12,367 nucleotides of DNA from Bacteroides sp. CAG:770 (lineage in GTDB: Bacteria > Bacteroidota > Bacteroidia > Bacteroidales > UBA932). Shown here piece after piece: positions 12,031 to 12,367 of the stretch; positions within the stretch are counted from its first letter, which is position 1; the number at the start of each line of letters is the position of its first letter. The notes beneath the pieces are model-generated. The model made no database searches. It was not told the origin of the DNA and was given only the letters and a program-made list of their open reading frames with translations. The position numbers and the translations under genes were made by a program. The stretch is taken from assembly GCA_000435075.1 (NCBI GenBank), contig FR890637.1, positions 1 through 12,367 of the forward strand, read 5' to 3'.

Positions 12031-12367
12031 GTTGTATTTGGAAGATGCTATGCGCAATCTTGCCGTGGCTCTGGATTATGGAGCCATGTCATGTGCTGGG
12101 GGTATCGGCGAGTTCTATGACCGGATGCTTGCCGGAAGGGTTATTCGTCATTTTGAGAGCGGCAATCCGCGATTTCTTGTGGGAATGTCCGGCATTGATT
12201 TGGCCCAAAGTATTATTGAAAGTACCGGCGGACGTTTTGACAGGTTCGACTATGTGCTTGAAGATCGTTCTGTTATTTTTTGGACCGGCTGGGTACTTGC
12301 TTATCTTCAATGGTTTACGGGAATGTCATTTGAAGCATTGAAGAAAAGAGGAATGGATGAGCGTCGT
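12008..12367 (+). CDS. Partner of the DUF3990 protein, truncated by the window end
   Basis: An open frame starts at ATG 12008 (or 12011), inside the end of the DUF3990 gene, and runs 120 codons to the window edge without a stop. It begins MMIRAYDKLYLEDAMRNLA, followed by a helical segment, FESGNPRFLVGMSGIDLAQ, and VIFWTGWVLAYLQWFTGMS near the end of the visible part. I recall similar small proteins beside DUF3990 genes but cannot name a family. The 23-nt overlap suggests fixed stoichiometry with the upstream product, as for an antitoxin or neutralising partner; that role is inference. The aromatic TGWVLAYLQWFTG stretch could be amphipathic or buried rather than a membrane helix. Confidence 0.7.
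   Translation, partial: MMIRAYDKLYLEDAMRNLAVALDYGAMSCAGGIGEFYDRMLAGRVIRHFESGNPRFLVGMSGIDLAQSIIESTGGRFDRFDYVLEDRSVIFWTGWVLAYLQWFTGMSFEALKKRGMDERR

Overview
The window looks like chromosomal DNA of a Bacteroidota bacterium, most likely order Bacteroidales; I cannot name the family. Promoters follow the Bacteroidota pattern (TTTG or TTG, about 19-22 nt, then TAnnTTTG), starts have no strong Shine-Dalgarno, and several genes are of types common in that order: the HU / tiny AURKAIP1-COX24 protein / RNase G run, a secreted double-thioredoxin protein and a GTND-type SGNH hydrolase.

Layout. 1-168 is an edge without a gene. 169-1476 (minus) is a class I methyltransferase-like protein interrupted by eight units of a 27-nt in-frame repeat. 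1524-1767 is a tRNA-Leu(UAG) unit with its own promoter and terminator. 1768-2558 has no convincing protein gene; it holds a long perfect inverted repeat (1835-1940), nested helices that resemble a structured RNA (2159-2435) and a second inverted repeat (2438-2543). 2559-4821 is the minus-strand group HU -> 29-residue basic protein -> terminator -> rng. A 354-nt divergent spacer with a 10-bp tandem repeat leads to the plus-strand run lon-ung-coaD (5097-8652), followed by a secreted tandem-thioredoxin protein (8746-10332). Then come tRNA-Gln(UUG) with promoter and terminator, a decayed SGNH hydrolase gene (10585-11210), and a two-gene operon at the window end: a DUF3990-type, ADP-ribosyltransferase-like protein overlapping a partner gene that is cut by the edge.

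How the genes fit together. The centre is housekeeping: nucleoid (HU), translation (bS22/mS38-like), RNA processing (RNase G), protein quality control (Lon), uracil repair (Ung) and CoA synthesis (CoaD). The flanks are lineage-specific and less constrained.

The most unusual signal is the heptamer GTCAATG (either strand): 25 copies by hand count against about 1.5 expected by chance. Seven lie in the methyltransferase-like gene and 17 between 8659 and 11054. Only one lies in the conserved block (in rng) and none in lon, ung, coaD or the DUF3990 locus. It is read in all codon phases, occurs equally on both strands, forms tandem pairs, anchors the 27-nt repeat and sits at the deletion junction of the SGNH pseudogene. 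This suggests a DNA-level sequence that accumulates where constraint is weak.
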